A stretch of DNA of 64,000 nucleotides from JAUYQR01 sp963822435 (GCA_963822435.1 CAWGHN010000004.1:1054001-1118000); one strand, 5' to 3'. Counted from the first letter of the stretch, positions 14,342 through 23,492 are shown. Made by a program: numbers and translations. Notes: generated by a model not told the origin, from the letters alone.

Positions 14342-16663
14342 TCAGCGGGTGGCGGTCCGCATCAGCGGGCTGATGACCCGCACCTCGACCCGGCGGTTGC
14401 GCGGCTCGTTGGCTTGGGTGTCGACCAGAAGCTCGGTTTCACCGTAGCCCTGGATCACCATGTTTTCCGGCGGAATGTCGAAGTATTCCGTCAGTGCCCG
14501 CGCCACCGATTCCGCCCGGCGGTCAGACAGCGCGAGGTTCATCGCAGCCTTGCCGGTGGCGTCGGTGTGACCTTCCACGAGGAAGATCTCAGCCGGGTTT
14601 ACATCCAGCAGATCCTGCATCACGCGGCCAAGGTCGGCCAGATTGCGTGCCTCGTCGGCGGCGATGGCAGACGAGCCGCTGGCGAAGGTGATGCTTTCGA
14701 CGTCGATCGTGGCCGCAAGCGCCCGAACCTCGGGGATGTCGCGGATCTGGCGGAGCGAGAATTTGCGTCCGGCACGTTCGGCTTCGACGGCCGCAAGTTC
14801 CAGCTTGAGGGCGGCATCATTGTCCTTGGACGAGATGACGATGCGCTTGCGCGGCTTTGGCAGATCCTCGACATAGACGACCTCCTCGGCGGCAAGATCG
14901 TCGATCAGGATCATCTCGCGGCCAAGGCGGTCGTATTGCGCGCGGCGCAGGACGCGGCCGGTTGCATCGCGGATCGTGACGACCTGCGTGCCGTCGGCGC
15001 GTTCCACGATCGTGCGGGTCGAGCCGTCACCGTAGGTTTCAGTGCGCACGGTGGAGCCGGGCTGGCGGATGATCGAATCGTCATCCTTCAGCACACGGTA
15101 GGTGCCGTCAGGTTGCAGCACGATCACGCGGTCCCCGGTGTTGGAGACGACACGACCGCCACCAACCCCGTCAACCGGGCCTTCGTTCACGACCTGACCG
15201 CCATCAGCCGGCGGCTGGGCCGCACGGATCAGCGCGCCCACGGTCAGCGCGCCAAGCACCACAAGCCCCGCCTTTTCCAGATCGGACAGCTTGTTGCGTT
15301 TGCCTTCCGACACGGCGACCGGGGCTGCCGCGAACTCTTCGCCCGAGGTGCGGACGTTATCGGTGGTCAGCACTTCGGTGACCGCGCGAACGGCGGCGGC
15401 GGGCGCTTCGGTTTCCAAAAGCGAGGTGCCTTCGGCCGGAGCAGGCTGTTCGGCCAGGGTTTCGGCAGCGCCGAGGGTGGCCGGGTCAACGGCCGTGGGG
15501 TCAGCAGACAGCAGGTTGGTCAGCGTTTCGACCTGCGTTTCGGTCACTTCGGGTGCGTCAACCGGCTCTGCTTCGGCAACCGCCGGATCTTCGGGCGCGG
15601 TGGCAAGGCCAGCGGCCGGATCGACCACCTGGCCGTCGTCGGTGACAGCAAGCTCGGCTTCGGCTTGCGAAAACGCGGCGGCGTCAGCGGCGGCTGCAGC
15701 TTCGGGATCTGCCGGTGCCGCTTCGACACCTGCCTCGGCTGCGGTTGCGGGGCCTTCCACAGCCGGTTCTTCGACGACAGGTTCTTCGACCACAAATTCC
15801 TCGGTGGCCGGCACGTCGACTGCCGGTTCTTCTGCCACAGGTTCTTCTGCCACAGGTTCTTCTGCTACGGGCTCTTCGACCGCTGGCTGTTCAGCAACCG
15901 GTTCTTCAAGCGCAGGCTGTTCTGCAACCGGCTCTTCGGCGACCGGCGCTTCAATCGCAGGCACTTCGGCAGCCGGTTCCTCGGCCACAGGTTCTTCAAC
16001 AACCGGTTCTTCGGCTACTGGTTCTTCAACGGCGGGCTGTTCTACCACGGCGGGTTCTTCCGCTGCGGGTTCTTCAACCGGGGCTGGTTCGACCGCGCCT
16101 GCGGCGGCTTCGGCCTCGACTTGCGCAGCGGCTGCGGTGGCAGCGTCTGCCTCGGCTGCCGTGGCGGCGGCTTCGGCTTCGACCTGGACCTGGGCCTGGG
16201 CCTCGGCTTCGGCGGCGGCAGCATCGGCGGCGGCCTGGGCTTCGGCGGCGGCCGCAGCGGCGGCGTCGGCCTCGGCTTGGGCGTTTGCATCAGCTTCGGC
16301 GGCGGCGGCCGCGTCAGCGGCGGCGGCAGCCTGCGCCTCGGCCTCGACAGCGGCGGCAGCGGCCTCTTCGGCCTGCTGGGCTTCTACGGCTGTTGCTTCG
16401 GTCGCTGCGGCGGCTGCGGCGGTGGCTGCGGCAGCGGCGGCCTCGGCTTCGGCGGCGGCTGCCTTGGCAGCCTCGGCCTCGGCCAGCGCGGCGGTGATTG
16501 CATCAATGTCGCAAGGCAGGTCGGCGGTCGGGATGCAGAGCACCGAACCATCCGGTGCCAGAACCGAGCCGTCTTCGGCAAGCGTCTGGGCAAAACCCGG
16601 GAGCGTTCCCATGGGCGACATGGCTACGGACAGCGCCGTTGTGGAAATCAATAGTCTTCTCAT
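14342..16663 (-). CDS. Large OmpA-family protein with Ala-rich and Pro/Glu repeat regions
   Basis: The 773-residue protein starts with a signal peptide (MRRLLISTTALSVAMSPMGT). An Ala-rich region with AEAEAAAAA repeats and a stretch of VEEPVAEEP repeats follow, then a hydrophobic segment KAGLVVLGALTVGALI that may cross the inner membrane. The C-terminal ~130 residues are an OmpA peptidoglycan-binding domain: FASGSSAIAADEARNLADL, LVEGHTDATGKAAMNLALS and ANEPRNRRVEVRV, with the Asp and Arg that bind diaminopimelate. The repeats suggest a flexible spacer. The start has AGAGGA upstream. It sits amid molybdenum-enzyme maturation genes without an obvious functional link. Confidence 0.85.
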   Translation of the reverse strand: MRRLLISTTALSVAMSPMGTLPGFAQTLAEDGSVLAPDGSVLCIPTADLPCDIDAITAALAEAEAAKAAAAEAEAAAAAATAAAAAATEATAVEAQQAEEAAAAAVEAEAQAAAAADAAAAAEADANAQAEADAAAAAAAEAQAAADAAAAEAEAQAQVQVEAEAAATAAEADAATAAAAQVEAEAAAGAVEPAPVEEPAAEEPAVVEQPAVEEPVAEEPVVEEPVAEEPAAEVPAIEAPVAEEPVAEQPALEEPVAEQPAVEEPVAEEPVAEEPVAEEPAVDVPATEEFVVEEPVVEEPAVEGPATAAEAGVEAAPADPEAAAAADAAAFSQAEAELAVTDDGQVVDPAAGLATAPEDPAVAEAEPVDAPEVTETQVETLTNLLSADPTAVDPATLGAAETLAEQPAPAEGTSLLETEAPAAAVRAVTEVLTTDNVRTSGEEFAAAPVAVSEGKRNKLSDLEKAGLVVLGALTVGALIRAAQPPADGGQVVNEGPVDGVGGGRVVSNTGDRVIVLQPDGTYRVLKDDDSIIRQPGSTVRTETYGDGSTRTIVERADGTQVVTIRDATGRVLRRAQYDRLGREMILIDDLAAEEVVYVEDLPKPRKRIVISSKDNDAALKLELAAVEAERAGRKFSLRQIRDIPEVRALAATIDVESITFASGSSAIAADEARNLADLGRVMQDLLDVNPAEIFLVEGHTDATGKAAMNLALSDRRAESVARALTEYFDIPPENMVIQGYGETELLVDTQANEPRNRRVEVRVISPLMRTATR

Positions 16664-16841
16664 GACAAATCCTCTTCTGCCAGACCATGCACAACGCCCA
16701 ATGATTCGCATCGGTTCCGTGGCAGGCCTTTCTCGGCCCTGACGTAAGCGCGCCATCGCGGTGATAAGCGATATCACGGCTGCGAAAGGCGATAACGTCG
16801 GGTTATTGTTCGCTTAGCATTGATCCGGCCGTTCTGGCCAG

Positions 16842-18104
16842 TCAGCCCGGCCCGATGAGCGCCATGAGGCGCGCCTTTTCGCCGGTGTCGCCGGGATCGG
16901 AGATCGCGCGGCCAAGGTCTTCGAGCGAGGCTATGGAATGGCTGGCGCGGAAGCTGTCGACATGGGGCAGCATGGCGCGGATACCGCTGGCCTTGGGGGC
17001 AAAGCCGGTCCAGCGCAGCAGCGGGTTCAGCCAGATCAGGCGGCGGCACGACAGGTGCAGGCGCTGCATCTCAGTGGCCAGCGCGCCGGTCGGATCGCGG
17101 TCGAGGCCATCGGTAATAAGGAGCACGACCGCCCCCTGCCCCAAGACCCGGCGCGACCAATCGCGGTTGAAGGCGCGCAGGCTGGCGCCGATGCGGGTGC
17201 CGCCGGACCAATCCTGCGCCTCGGCCCCGGCGGCGTTGAGGGCGGCATCGACGTCGCGGGTTTTGAGGTGGCGGGTGATGTTGGTCAGCCGGGTGCCGAA
17301 GGTAAAGGCGTGGACGCGCGCCCAGCCCTGCCCCTTGCGGTTGGCAACGGCGTGGACGAAGTGCAGCACCATGCGGGAATAGTCGGACATCGAGCCCGAG
17401 ATGTCGCACAGCACGACAAGGTTCGGCCAACGCGTGACCGGGGCCTTGCGGGCAAGCCGCGTGATCTCGCCGCCATGGCGGAGCGAGAGGCGGAGAGTCT
17501 GGCGCAGGTCGACCGCCGGGCCGCTGAGGGCCGCACGACTGCGGCGGGTGACGAGCGGTTTCACCGGCAGCGCGAGCCGGGCCAGCATGCGCTTGGCGTC
17601 AGCCATGTCCGCGACCGACATCAGTTCAAAATCGAGCGTGCGAAGGCGTTCCTCGGCCGACATGGTGGCGGTGGCGTCGATCTCGATCTCGTCACCCGGC
17701 GGGGTGTCGGTCTGCGGCGCGGGGGGCGGGGTGGTGCCGTCCAGCAGCGCCTCGGCGGCGCGGCGTTCGGCGGGGGCGGCGGGGCGGTCTTCCTGAACGC
17801 CGCGAATCTGCGGCAAAAGCATCGACATCATGTGTTCAAGGTAGCGCGGGTCGCGCCAGAAGAGGCGAAACACTTCGCGGAAGATGCGGCGTTCTTCGGG
17901 GCGGCTGACGAGGCAGGCTTGCAGGGTGTGGTAGAAATCCGTGCGGTCGGTGAAGCCCGCCGCCTCGACCGCGCGGATGGTGTCGACGACGCGGCCGGGG
18001 CCGATGGGCAGGCCGGCCTTGCGCAGCGCCCGGGCGAAATGGGTGATGTTGTGGGCCAGCTTGCCATCTTCGGGCAGATCGAGGGGGGCGTAGTCAGTGG
18101 CCAT
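16842..18104 (-). CDS. CoxE-like VWA-domain protein
   Basis: The 420-residue protein belongs to the CoxE/VWA family that partners MoxR-type AAA ATPases in metal-cofactor insertion, as in aerobic CO dehydrogenase maturation. The N-terminal half contains LAHNITHFARALRKAGLPIG and FYHTLQACLVSRPEERRIF. The VWA domain has an intact MIDAS motif, LCDISGSMSDYSRM, and VLLITDGLDRD. The start MATDYAP at 18104 overlaps the 3' end of the metallo-beta-lactamase gene by 11 bases. A MoxR/CoxD partner is encoded at 19027. Confidence 0.88.
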   Translation of the reverse strand: MATDYAPLDLPEDGKLAHNITHFARALRKAGLPIGPGRVVDTIRAVEAAGFTDRTDFYHTLQACLVSRPEERRIFREVFRLFWRDPRYLEHMMSMLLPQIRGVQEDRPAAPAERRAAEALLDGTTPPPAPQTDTPPGDEIEIDATATMSAEERLRTLDFELMSVADMADAKRMLARLALPVKPLVTRRSRAALSGPAVDLRQTLRLSLRHGGEITRLARKAPVTRWPNLVVLCDISGSMSDYSRMVLHFVHAVANRKGQGWARVHAFTFGTRLTNITRHLKTRDVDAALNAAGAEAQDWSGGTRIGASLRAFNRDWSRRVLGQGAVVLLITDGLDRDPTGALATEMQRLHLSCRRLIWLNPLLRWTGFAPKASGIRAMLPHVDSFRASHSIASLEDLGRAISDPGDTGEKARLMALIGPG

Positions 18105-18948
18105 GCGCGCGGACCCGGGCAAGGTTCAGGCGGTGGATGCTCTCGTAGGGCGCGAACCAGGTGAGGTTGCCGGCGGCGAGGTCAGGCGCGAGCAGGTCTT
18201 GCAGCGGCATGTCGGTGGGGCTTGTGAGGTGGGTGACGTAGCGGAGGGTGGCGTCGATCAGGCCAGGGCCATAGCCGCCCGAGGCGATCACATCGGGGTC
18301 GCCGTGACAGGGCAGGATGTGACGGGGACGAAGCGCCTTGAGACGCGCGAGGTCGGTCAGGTGGGTGGCGAGGTGGTCAGGTTCGGCGACATAGGTGACG
18401 GTGTCTTCGAGCGTGTCGCCGGCGAGGAGGATGCGGGCGTCGGGCAGCCAGAGGACGGTTGCATCGTCGGAGTGGATGTTGACATGGAGGAGGTCGATCC
18501 GGGTGGGGCCGAGGGTGAGGGTGAGGCGGTCCTTATAGGTTGTTGTGGGCACGATCAGGGGGCGGATCGGGGGCCAGCGGGTGTCGGATTCGAGATCCGC
18601 CCGCTGCGCGACGAGGTGGGCGGAGGTCTGGGCAGAGGCGATGATCTGGGCGTCCGCGAAGGCTTCGGTCCCGGCGATGTGGTCGCGGTGCCAGTGGCTG
18701 AGGATCACGCGCAGGTGGCGGATGCCCAAGGTGTCGAGATGCGCGCGGATGGCGTGGCCGTGCGCGAGGGTGGTGCCGGTGTCGTAGACGATGGCCTCGT
18801 CGTTGTGGATCAGGGCGTAGCTTGCGATGCCCAGCGACAATGCGCCGTCATCAACCCAATTGTCGCGGGAAGCGAAACGATAGCCGGGGACGCGGCCATC
18901 GTAAAAGACGAGGATGCCGGGGTGCGGGGTGAGGATGCGCAGATGCAT
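18094..18948 (-). CDS. Metallo-beta-lactamase-fold hydrolase
   Basis: The 284-residue protein has the zinc-binding HWHRDH motif (residues 85-90), a further ligand Asp in ILLAGDTLED and a late histidine in ILPCHGDPDVI. The fold covers many hydrolases; substrate is unknown. It sits between the MoxR and CoxE-like genes, overlapping the latter by 11 bases, so it is probably part of the same maturation unit. Confidence 0.85.
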   Translation of the reverse strand: MHLRILTPHPGILVFYDGRVPGYRFASRDNWVDDGALSLGIASYALIHNDEAIVYDTGTTLAHGHAIRAHLDTLGIRHLRVILSHWHRDHIAGTEAFADAQIIASAQTSAHLVAQRADLESDTRWPPIRPLIVPTTTYKDRLTLTLGPTRIDLLHVNIHSDDATVLWLPDARILLAGDTLEDTVTYVAEPDHLATHLTDLARLKALRPRHILPCHGDPDVIASGGYGPGLIDATLRYVTHLTSPTDMPLQDLLAPDLAAGNLTWFAPYESIHRLNLARVRAHGH

Positions 18949-18975
18949 GGCGGGCCTTCGGCTTCTGGGCTGGCG

Positions 18976-19025
18976 CCGGGGGCTGTCTGCCCCCGGACCC
19001 CCGAGGATATTTCAAGACAGATGAA
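18976..19025. repeat. Intergenic GGATATTT repeat, copy B, with hairpin
   Basis: CCGGGGGC-TGTCT-GCCCCCGG is followed by ACCCCCGAGGATATTTCAAG and ACAGATGAA. Copy F (46478-46525) has the same hairpin-plus-core structure. The copy fills the gap between the MoxR and metallo-beta-lactamase genes. Confidence 0.75.
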
Positions 19026-19026
19026 A

Positions 19027-19938
19027 TCAGGTGGGGGTCAGGTCGCGGCGCACGGTGTCGAGGAGGCGGGCGGCTTCGGAGCCTTGCAGTTTCTGGATAT
19101 CGTCCTGGTATTTCAGGATCGCGCCGAGCGTGTCGGCGATGACTTCGGGCGACAGTTGCACCACGTCGAGGGCGAGGAGGCATTTCGCCCAGTCGATGGT
19201 TTCGGCCACGCCGGGGCGCTTGAACAGGTCTTCGCGGCGCAAGGCCTGCACGAAGGCGACCACCTCGCGGCTGAGGCTGGCGCTGGCTTCGGGGGCGCGG
19301 GAGCGGAGGATGGCAAGTTCGCGCTGGAAATCGGGGTATTCGACCCAGTGGTAGAGGCAGCGTCGTTTCAGGGCGTCGTGCACCTCGCGCGTGCGGTTGG
19401 AGGTGAGGATCACGATGGGCGGTTCGGGCGCCTTTATGGTGCCAAGTTCGGGGATCGTGAGCTGGAAATCGGAGAGGGCTTCGAGCAGGAAAGCCTCGAA
19501 CGGTTCGTCGGTGCGGTCAAGCTCGTCGATCAGGAGGACGGGAGCGCCGCCGGGCTGCGGGCGCATCGCGGCCAGCAGCGGGCGCTCGATCAGGTAGTCT
19601 TCGGTGAAAAGCTCGGATCTGAGCGCGTCGCGGTCGCCGGCCCCGGTCGCCTCGGCGGTGCGGATCGCGATCATCTGGGCGGCGAAGTTCCATTCCGCGA
19701 CGGCGGAGGCGGCATCGAGGCCTTCGTAGCATTGCAGGCGGATCAGGCGGCGGCCAAGACCGGTGGCGATGGCCTTGGCAATCTCGGTCTTGCCAACACC
19801 TGCCTCGCCTTCGAGAAACAGCGGGCGGCCGAGTGTCAGGGACAGGAAGACGACGGTGGCCAGCGCGCGGGAGGCGACGTAGCCCTGCCCTGCCAGCAGG
19901 GTTTCCACAGCGTCGATCGAAGTTGGGGTGGCGGTCAC
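19027..19938 (-). CDS. MoxR/CoxD-family AAA+ ATPase
   Basis: The 303-residue AAA+ ATPase acts as a chaperone-like remodelling enzyme. Walker A is FLEGEAGVGKTEIAKA (about residues 41-56), Walker B is PVLLIDELDRTDEP, and sensor 1 is PIVILTSNRTREVHD. It is closest in pattern to CoxD of the CO dehydrogenase maturation system, and a CoxE-like VWA protein is encoded downstream. The start is a GTG at 19938 that overlaps the stop of the upstream LysR gene (GTGA). Reading frame upstream of that GTG lies inside LysR in another frame and is not used. Confidence 0.9.
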   Translation of the reverse strand: MTATPTSIDAVETLLAGQGYVASRALATVVFLSLTLGRPLFLEGEAGVGKTEIAKAIATGLGRRLIRLQCYEGLDAASAVAEWNFAAQMIAIRTAEATGAGDRDALRSELFTEDYLIERPLLAAMRPQPGGAPVLLIDELDRTDEPFEAFLLEALSDFQLTIPELGTIKAPEPPIVILTSNRTREVHDALKRRCLYHWVEYPDFQRELAILRSRAPEASASLSREVVAFVQALRREDLFKRPGVAETIDWAKCLLALDVVQLSPEVIADTLGAILKYQDDIQKLQGSEAARLLDTVRRDLTPT

Positions 19939-20876
19939 GGGATGCTCCGTTCGGATGCGGCATGGTTGGCCGGGGCAGCGGGTGCGGTCAAGGTGGCATT
20001 GTGGGCCTCGGTCGCGGCCCAAGCGCGGAACGAGGTGAGCGGGCCGCGGGCCGGGCGGCTTTGCGGCCAGACCAAGTGGTAGCTGCCCAAGGCCGGGATC
20101 GCCGGGCCGTGGATCGGGATCAGGCGCCCTTCGGCCAATTCGCGCTGGATGAGGAAGGTGGGAATGAGGGCGAGACCGAGGCCGTGGACCGCGCCTTGGG
20201 TCAGGGTGGCGAACTGGTCGAACATCATGCCGGGCGGGCGCTGGCCGGGCAGCCTGTGGTGCGCAAGCCAGCGGCCCCAGTCGCCGGGGCGGCTTTGCAT
20301 CTGCAAAAGCGGGTGGGCGAGGATGTCGTCGGGGCGCGCGAGGGGACCTGTGAGGGAGGGGGCGGCGACGGCGAGGATGTCTTCGTCCATGAGTTTCAGG
20401 TAATCGACGCCGGGCCAATCCTGCCGTCCATAGTGGATTGCGGCGTCAAAGCCCGAGCCTTCGAAATCGAACGGGCGCAGACGGGTGGAGAGGTTCACCG
20501 TGACCTCGGGGTGCGCGCGGGCGAAGGAGGCGAGGCGGGGGGCGAGCCAGTGCATGCCGAAGGCGGGCAGGATGGCGAGGTTCAGGCTGCCGCCGGTGGG
20601 GTTGGCGCGCAGGGTGAGCGAGGCGGAGGCGAGCGTTTCAAGGGCGCGGCGGACCTCGGCCACGTAATCCTCGGCCGCCGGAGTGAGGCGCAGGCGCTGG
20701 CGGTCGCGGTTGAGGAGCGTGACGCCAAGCTGGTCTTCGAGCGATTTGAGAGCGCGGCTGATCGCGCCTTGGGTGAGCGCCAGTTCCTCGGCCGCGGCGG
20801 AGGCGGTGCCGAGGCGGGCGACCGATTCCAGCGCCATCAGGGCGGCGATGGAGGGCAGGTAGCGGCGGGGAAGCAT
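19935..20876 (-). CDS. LysR-family regulator, likely of glutaryl-CoA dehydrogenase
   Basis: The 313-residue protein has an N-terminal HTH (VARLGTASAAAEELALTQGA followed by ISRALKSLEDQLG) and a LysR substrate-binding domain. It is divergent from glutaryl-CoA dehydrogenase, the arrangement seen for GcdR-type regulators of glutarate and lysine catabolism. It also overlaps the MoxR gene by four bases, so its promoter may drive the downstream maturation genes. A 6-bp inverted repeat lies next to its start codon. Confidence 0.88.
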   Translation of the reverse strand: MLPRRYLPSIAALMALESVARLGTASAAAEELALTQGAISRALKSLEDQLGVTLLNRDRQRLRLTPAAEDYVAEVRRALETLASASLTLRANPTGGSLNLAILPAFGMHWLAPRLASFARAHPEVTVNLSTRLRPFDFEGSGFDAAIHYGRQDWPGVDYLKLMDEDILAVAAPSLTGPLARPDDILAHPLLQMQSRPGDWGRWLAHHRLPGQRPPGMMFDQFATLTQGAVHGLGLALIPTFLIQRELAEGRLIPIHGPAIPALGSYHLVWPQSRPARGPLTSFRAWAATEAHNATLTAPAAPANHAASERSIP

Positions 20877-20877
20877 T

Positions 20878-20892
20878 ATGAGGTTTCCTCAT
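20878..20892. promoter_or_regulatory. Inverted repeat ATGAGG-TTT-CCTCAT between LysR and gcdH
   Basis: A perfect 6-bp inverted repeat with a 3-base spacer lies one base upstream of the LysR start. It is a possible autoregulatory site; the 92-base region shows no other clear symmetry. Confidence 0.3.
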
Positions 20893-20968
20893 GAACCTGC
20901 GACAGGGTTTCGATAGAACGGACGGCGCGTTTCGTGCAATCCTTTCGGGAAGATTGATGGAGATTGCC

Positions 20969-22189
20969 ATGCTGGACGCACCAAAGCTGAAATCGAAGGA
21001 CGCACCGGATCTGGGGCGGTTCGACTGGGAAGACCCCTTCCGGCTGGAGGATCAGCTGACCGAGGAAGAGCGGATGCTGCGCGACGGGGCGCGGGCCTAT
21101 GCGCAGGAAAAGTTGCAGCCGCGCGTCGTGGCAGCCTACCGCGACGAGACGACGGACCCCGGCATTTTCCGCGAGATGGGTGAAATGGGCCTTCTGGGCG
21201 TGACGGTGCCGGAGGAATATGGCGGGCTGGGGGCCAGCTATGTGGCCTACGGTCTGGTGGCGCGCGAGGTGGAGCGCGTCGACAGCGGCTATCGCAGCAT
21301 GATGAGCGTGCAGTCGAGCCTGGTGATGTATCCGATCTACGCCTATGGCACCGAGGCGCAGCGGCTGAAGTTTCTGCCGAAGCTGGCATCGGGCGAATGG
21401 ATCGGCTGCTTTGGTCTGACCGAGCCGGATGCGGGGTCGGACCCGGCGGGCATGAAGACGACGGCGAAGAAGACCGCCAATGGCTATGTGCTGAACGGCG
21501 CGAAGATGTGGATTTCGAACGCGCCGATTGCGGATGTGTTCGTGGTCTGGGCCAAGTCCGAAGCACATGGTGGCAAGATCAAGGGCTTCGTGCTGGAGAA
21601 GGGCATGAAGGGCCTTTCGGCGCCGAAGGTCGGCGGCAAGCTGTCGCTGCGCGCCTCGATCACGGGCGAGATCGTGATGAAGGACGTGGAGGTGGGCGAG
21701 GATGCGTTGCTGCCGTTCGTCGAAGGGCTGAAAGGGCCGTTCGGCTGCCTGAACCGGGCGCGCTATGGCATCAGCTGGGGCGTGATGGGGGCGGCGGAAT
21801 TCTGCATGCATGCGGCCCGGCAGTACGGGCTGGATCGCAAGCAGTTCGGCAAGCCCTTGGCGCAGACGCAGTTGTTCCAGTTGAAGCTGGCAAACATGAT
21901 GACCGAGATTTCGCTGGGCCTGCAAGGCAGCCTGCGCGTGGGTCGGCTGCTGGACGAGGCGAACGCGGCGCCGGAGATGATCTCGATCGTCAAGCGCAAC
22001 AATTGCGGCAAGGCGCTGGACGCTGCCCGCTGGGCGCGGGACATGCACGGCGGCAACGGGATTCAGGAGGATTTCCAGGTGATGCGCCACATGGTGAACC
22101 TGGAAACGGTGAACACCTACGAGGGCACGCATGACGTGCACGCGTTGATCCTGGGCCGCGCGATCACCGGGTTGCAGGCGTTTTTCTGA
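20969..22189 (+). CDS. gcdH: Glutaryl-CoA dehydrogenase (acyl-CoA dehydrogenase family)
   Basis: The FAD enzyme oxidises and decarboxylates glutaryl-CoA to crotonyl-CoA in lysine and tryptophan catabolism. The 406-residue protein has the FAD-binding CFGLTEPDAGSDP and WISNAPIADVFVVWAK segments, the substrate arginine region NRARYGISWGVMGAAEF, and the catalytic glutamate in NTYEGTHDVHALILGRAITG, all typical of GCDH. ATG 20969 is preferred because GGAG lies six bases upstream; ATG 20957 is also in frame. A LysR gene is divergent. Confidence 0.93.
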   Translation: MLDAPKLKSKDAPDLGRFDWEDPFRLEDQLTEEERMLRDGARAYAQEKLQPRVVAAYRDETTDPGIFREMGEMGLLGVTVPEEYGGLGASYVAYGLVAREVERVDSGYRSMMSVQSSLVMYPIYAYGTEAQRLKFLPKLASGEWIGCFGLTEPDAGSDPAGMKTTAKKTANGYVLNGAKMWISNAPIADVFVVWAKSEAHGGKIKGFVLEKGMKGLSAPKVGGKLSLRASITGEIVMKDVEVGEDALLPFVEGLKGPFGCLNRARYGISWGVMGAAEFCMHAARQYGLDRKQFGKPLAQTQLFQLKLANMMTEISLGLQGSLRVGRLLDEANAAPEMISIVKRNNCGKALDAARWARDMHGGNGIQEDFQVMRHMVNLETVNTYEGTHDVHALILGRAITGLQAFF

Positions 22190-22201
22190 TTTGGCCCGCT
22201 G

Positions 22202-22231
22202 GCGCCGGTCGTGCTAACCCATGACCGGCGC
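22202..22231 (+). terminator. Stem-loop after gcdH
   Basis: GCGCCGGTC and GACCGGCGC form a perfect 9-bp stem with a 12-base loop. No T run follows, so termination is uncertain. Confidence 0.4.
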
Positions 22232-22246
22232 ATGGGTTGGGGCGTC

Positions 22247-22281
22247 GGAGCCTCCGGCGGGGATATTTTGGGACAGATGAA
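22247..22281. repeat. Intergenic GGATATTT repeat, copy C
   Basis: GCCTCCGGCGGGGATATTTT followed by GGGACAGATGAA gives the reference form of the repeat. It lies between gcdH and the glycosyltransferase, ending 13 bases before the latter's start. Confidence 0.8.
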
Positions 22282-22293
22282 ACGGGCGGCGCA

Positions 22294-23334
22294 ATGCGGG
22301 TGACGGCCGTGCTGACGGTCAGGAACGAGGCGACGTTCCTGCTGGAATGGCTGGCGCATCACCGGGCCTGTGGGTTCACCGATTTTCTTGTATTTTCAAA
22401 CGACTGCACCGATGGCACAGATGCGATGCTGGACCGGCTGGAGGCGATGGGCTGGCTGACCCATGTCAGGAACGACGGGCCGCATAAGGAAGGGCCGCAA
22501 TGGGCCGCGCTGAAGCTGGCGGATCGGCATCCTTTGGTGCGGGGCGCGGACTGGGTCTTGTATTTCGACATTGATGAGTTCGTGGACATCCATGTTGGCG
22601 GGCGAACGGTGGGCGATCTCTTGGCCGCGCTGCCCGATGCCACGGCGATCGCGCTGACCTGGCGGTTTTTCGGCAACGCCGGGGTGGTGGAGTATGAGGA
22701 TCGTCCCGTCACCGAGACCTTCACCAAGGCCGCACCGGCGGTGCTGCACTGGCCGTGGCGGGCGGCGCTGTTCAAGACGCTTTACCGCAACGATGGCAGT
22801 TATGGCCGGCTTGGCGTTCACCGGCCACGCAACCCGGATGGGACGCGGCTGACCGACCAGCGGTGGTACGACGGATCGGGGCGCCGGTTGCCGGCAATCT
22901 TTCACCGCGAGCGCATCTTCTCGGACCTCGGGCGCGACAATTTCCGGCTGGTGCAGTTGAACCATTACGCGCTGGGATCGATGGAAGGCTTTGTGGTGAA
23001 ATGCGACCGGGGCAGCGTTTTTCCCGGCGTGACAGGGTTGAACATGGACTACTGGGTGGAGCGCAATTTCTGCGACGTCGAGGACAGTTCGGTGCTGGCG
23101 CTGGACAGCCGCGCCGACCGTCAGGCACTGCTGGCGGACGCGGTTCTGGGGCCGCTTCACGCAGCGGCGGTAGCCTGGCGCAAAGCCCGCTTCCTGGCGC
23201 TGATGGGCGAAGAATCATGGCGCAGTCTGTTCGGCCGAATGCTGATGACACCTCCGACGCGGGCGATCAGCGCCGAGGAGGCCCGGCTGGTCTGGCGGCA
23301 CGCGATCCGGCAAATACCACCTGAGGATGAATAA
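22294..23334 (+). CDS. Glycosyltransferase family 2-like protein
   Basis: The 346-residue protein starts VTAVLTVRNEATFLLEWLAH and contains VFSNDCTDGTDAMLDRLEAM and the DxD metal/nucleotide-sugar motif in YFDIDEFVD, matching the Glyco_tranf_2_4 group of GT-A glycosyltransferases. No transmembrane segment is apparent. Acceptor and sugar are unknown. Start at 22294 gives the conserved strand; the in-frame codons upstream lie in repeat C. A protein of unknown function follows on the same strand. Confidence 0.85.
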   Translation: MRVTAVLTVRNEATFLLEWLAHHRACGFTDFLVFSNDCTDGTDAMLDRLEAMGWLTHVRNDGPHKEGPQWAALKLADRHPLVRGADWVLYFDIDEFVDIHVGGRTVGDLLAALPDATAIALTWRFFGNAGVVEYEDRPVTETFTKAAPAVLHWPWRAALFKTLYRNDGSYGRLGVHRPRNPDGTRLTDQRWYDGSGRRLPAIFHRERIFSDLGRDNFRLVQLNHYALGSMEGFVVKCDRGSVFPGVTGLNMDYWVERNFCDVEDSSVLALDSRADRQALLADAVLGPLHAAAVAWRKARFLALMGEESWRSLFGRMLMTPPTRAISAEEARLVWRHAIRQIPPEDE

Positions 23335-23492
23335 CTCTACCTCTGCGCGAGACGCTGCGACTGCACGAAACAATGGCCCTTGGTTGTTTGTCAAGTGATG
23401 GCCCCGTTTACGCTTTCCCGGCTTGTCCGGAGCGCTTTGACAAAGGAAATTGGGTCCAGAAGCTGATTTTTTCTTTGGAAGTTCTTTACACC

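Noticed and set aside
14414..16654. Long Gly/Arg/Phe-rich open frame on the plus strand
   Set aside because: It is the mirror of the Ala/Glu and Pro/Glu repeats of the OmpA-family gene, whose minus-strand frame has a signal peptide and OmpA domain.
16938..20082. Long plus-strand open frames opposite the CoxE, MBL and MoxR genes
   Set aside because: All three minus-strand genes have intact catalytic motifs; the opposite frames have none.
23373..23492. Extended N-terminus of the unknown 300-residue protein
   Set aside because: The extra 40 residues look non-coding, and the region contains a promoter-like TTGACA; MSDWDG at 23493 fits the family better.
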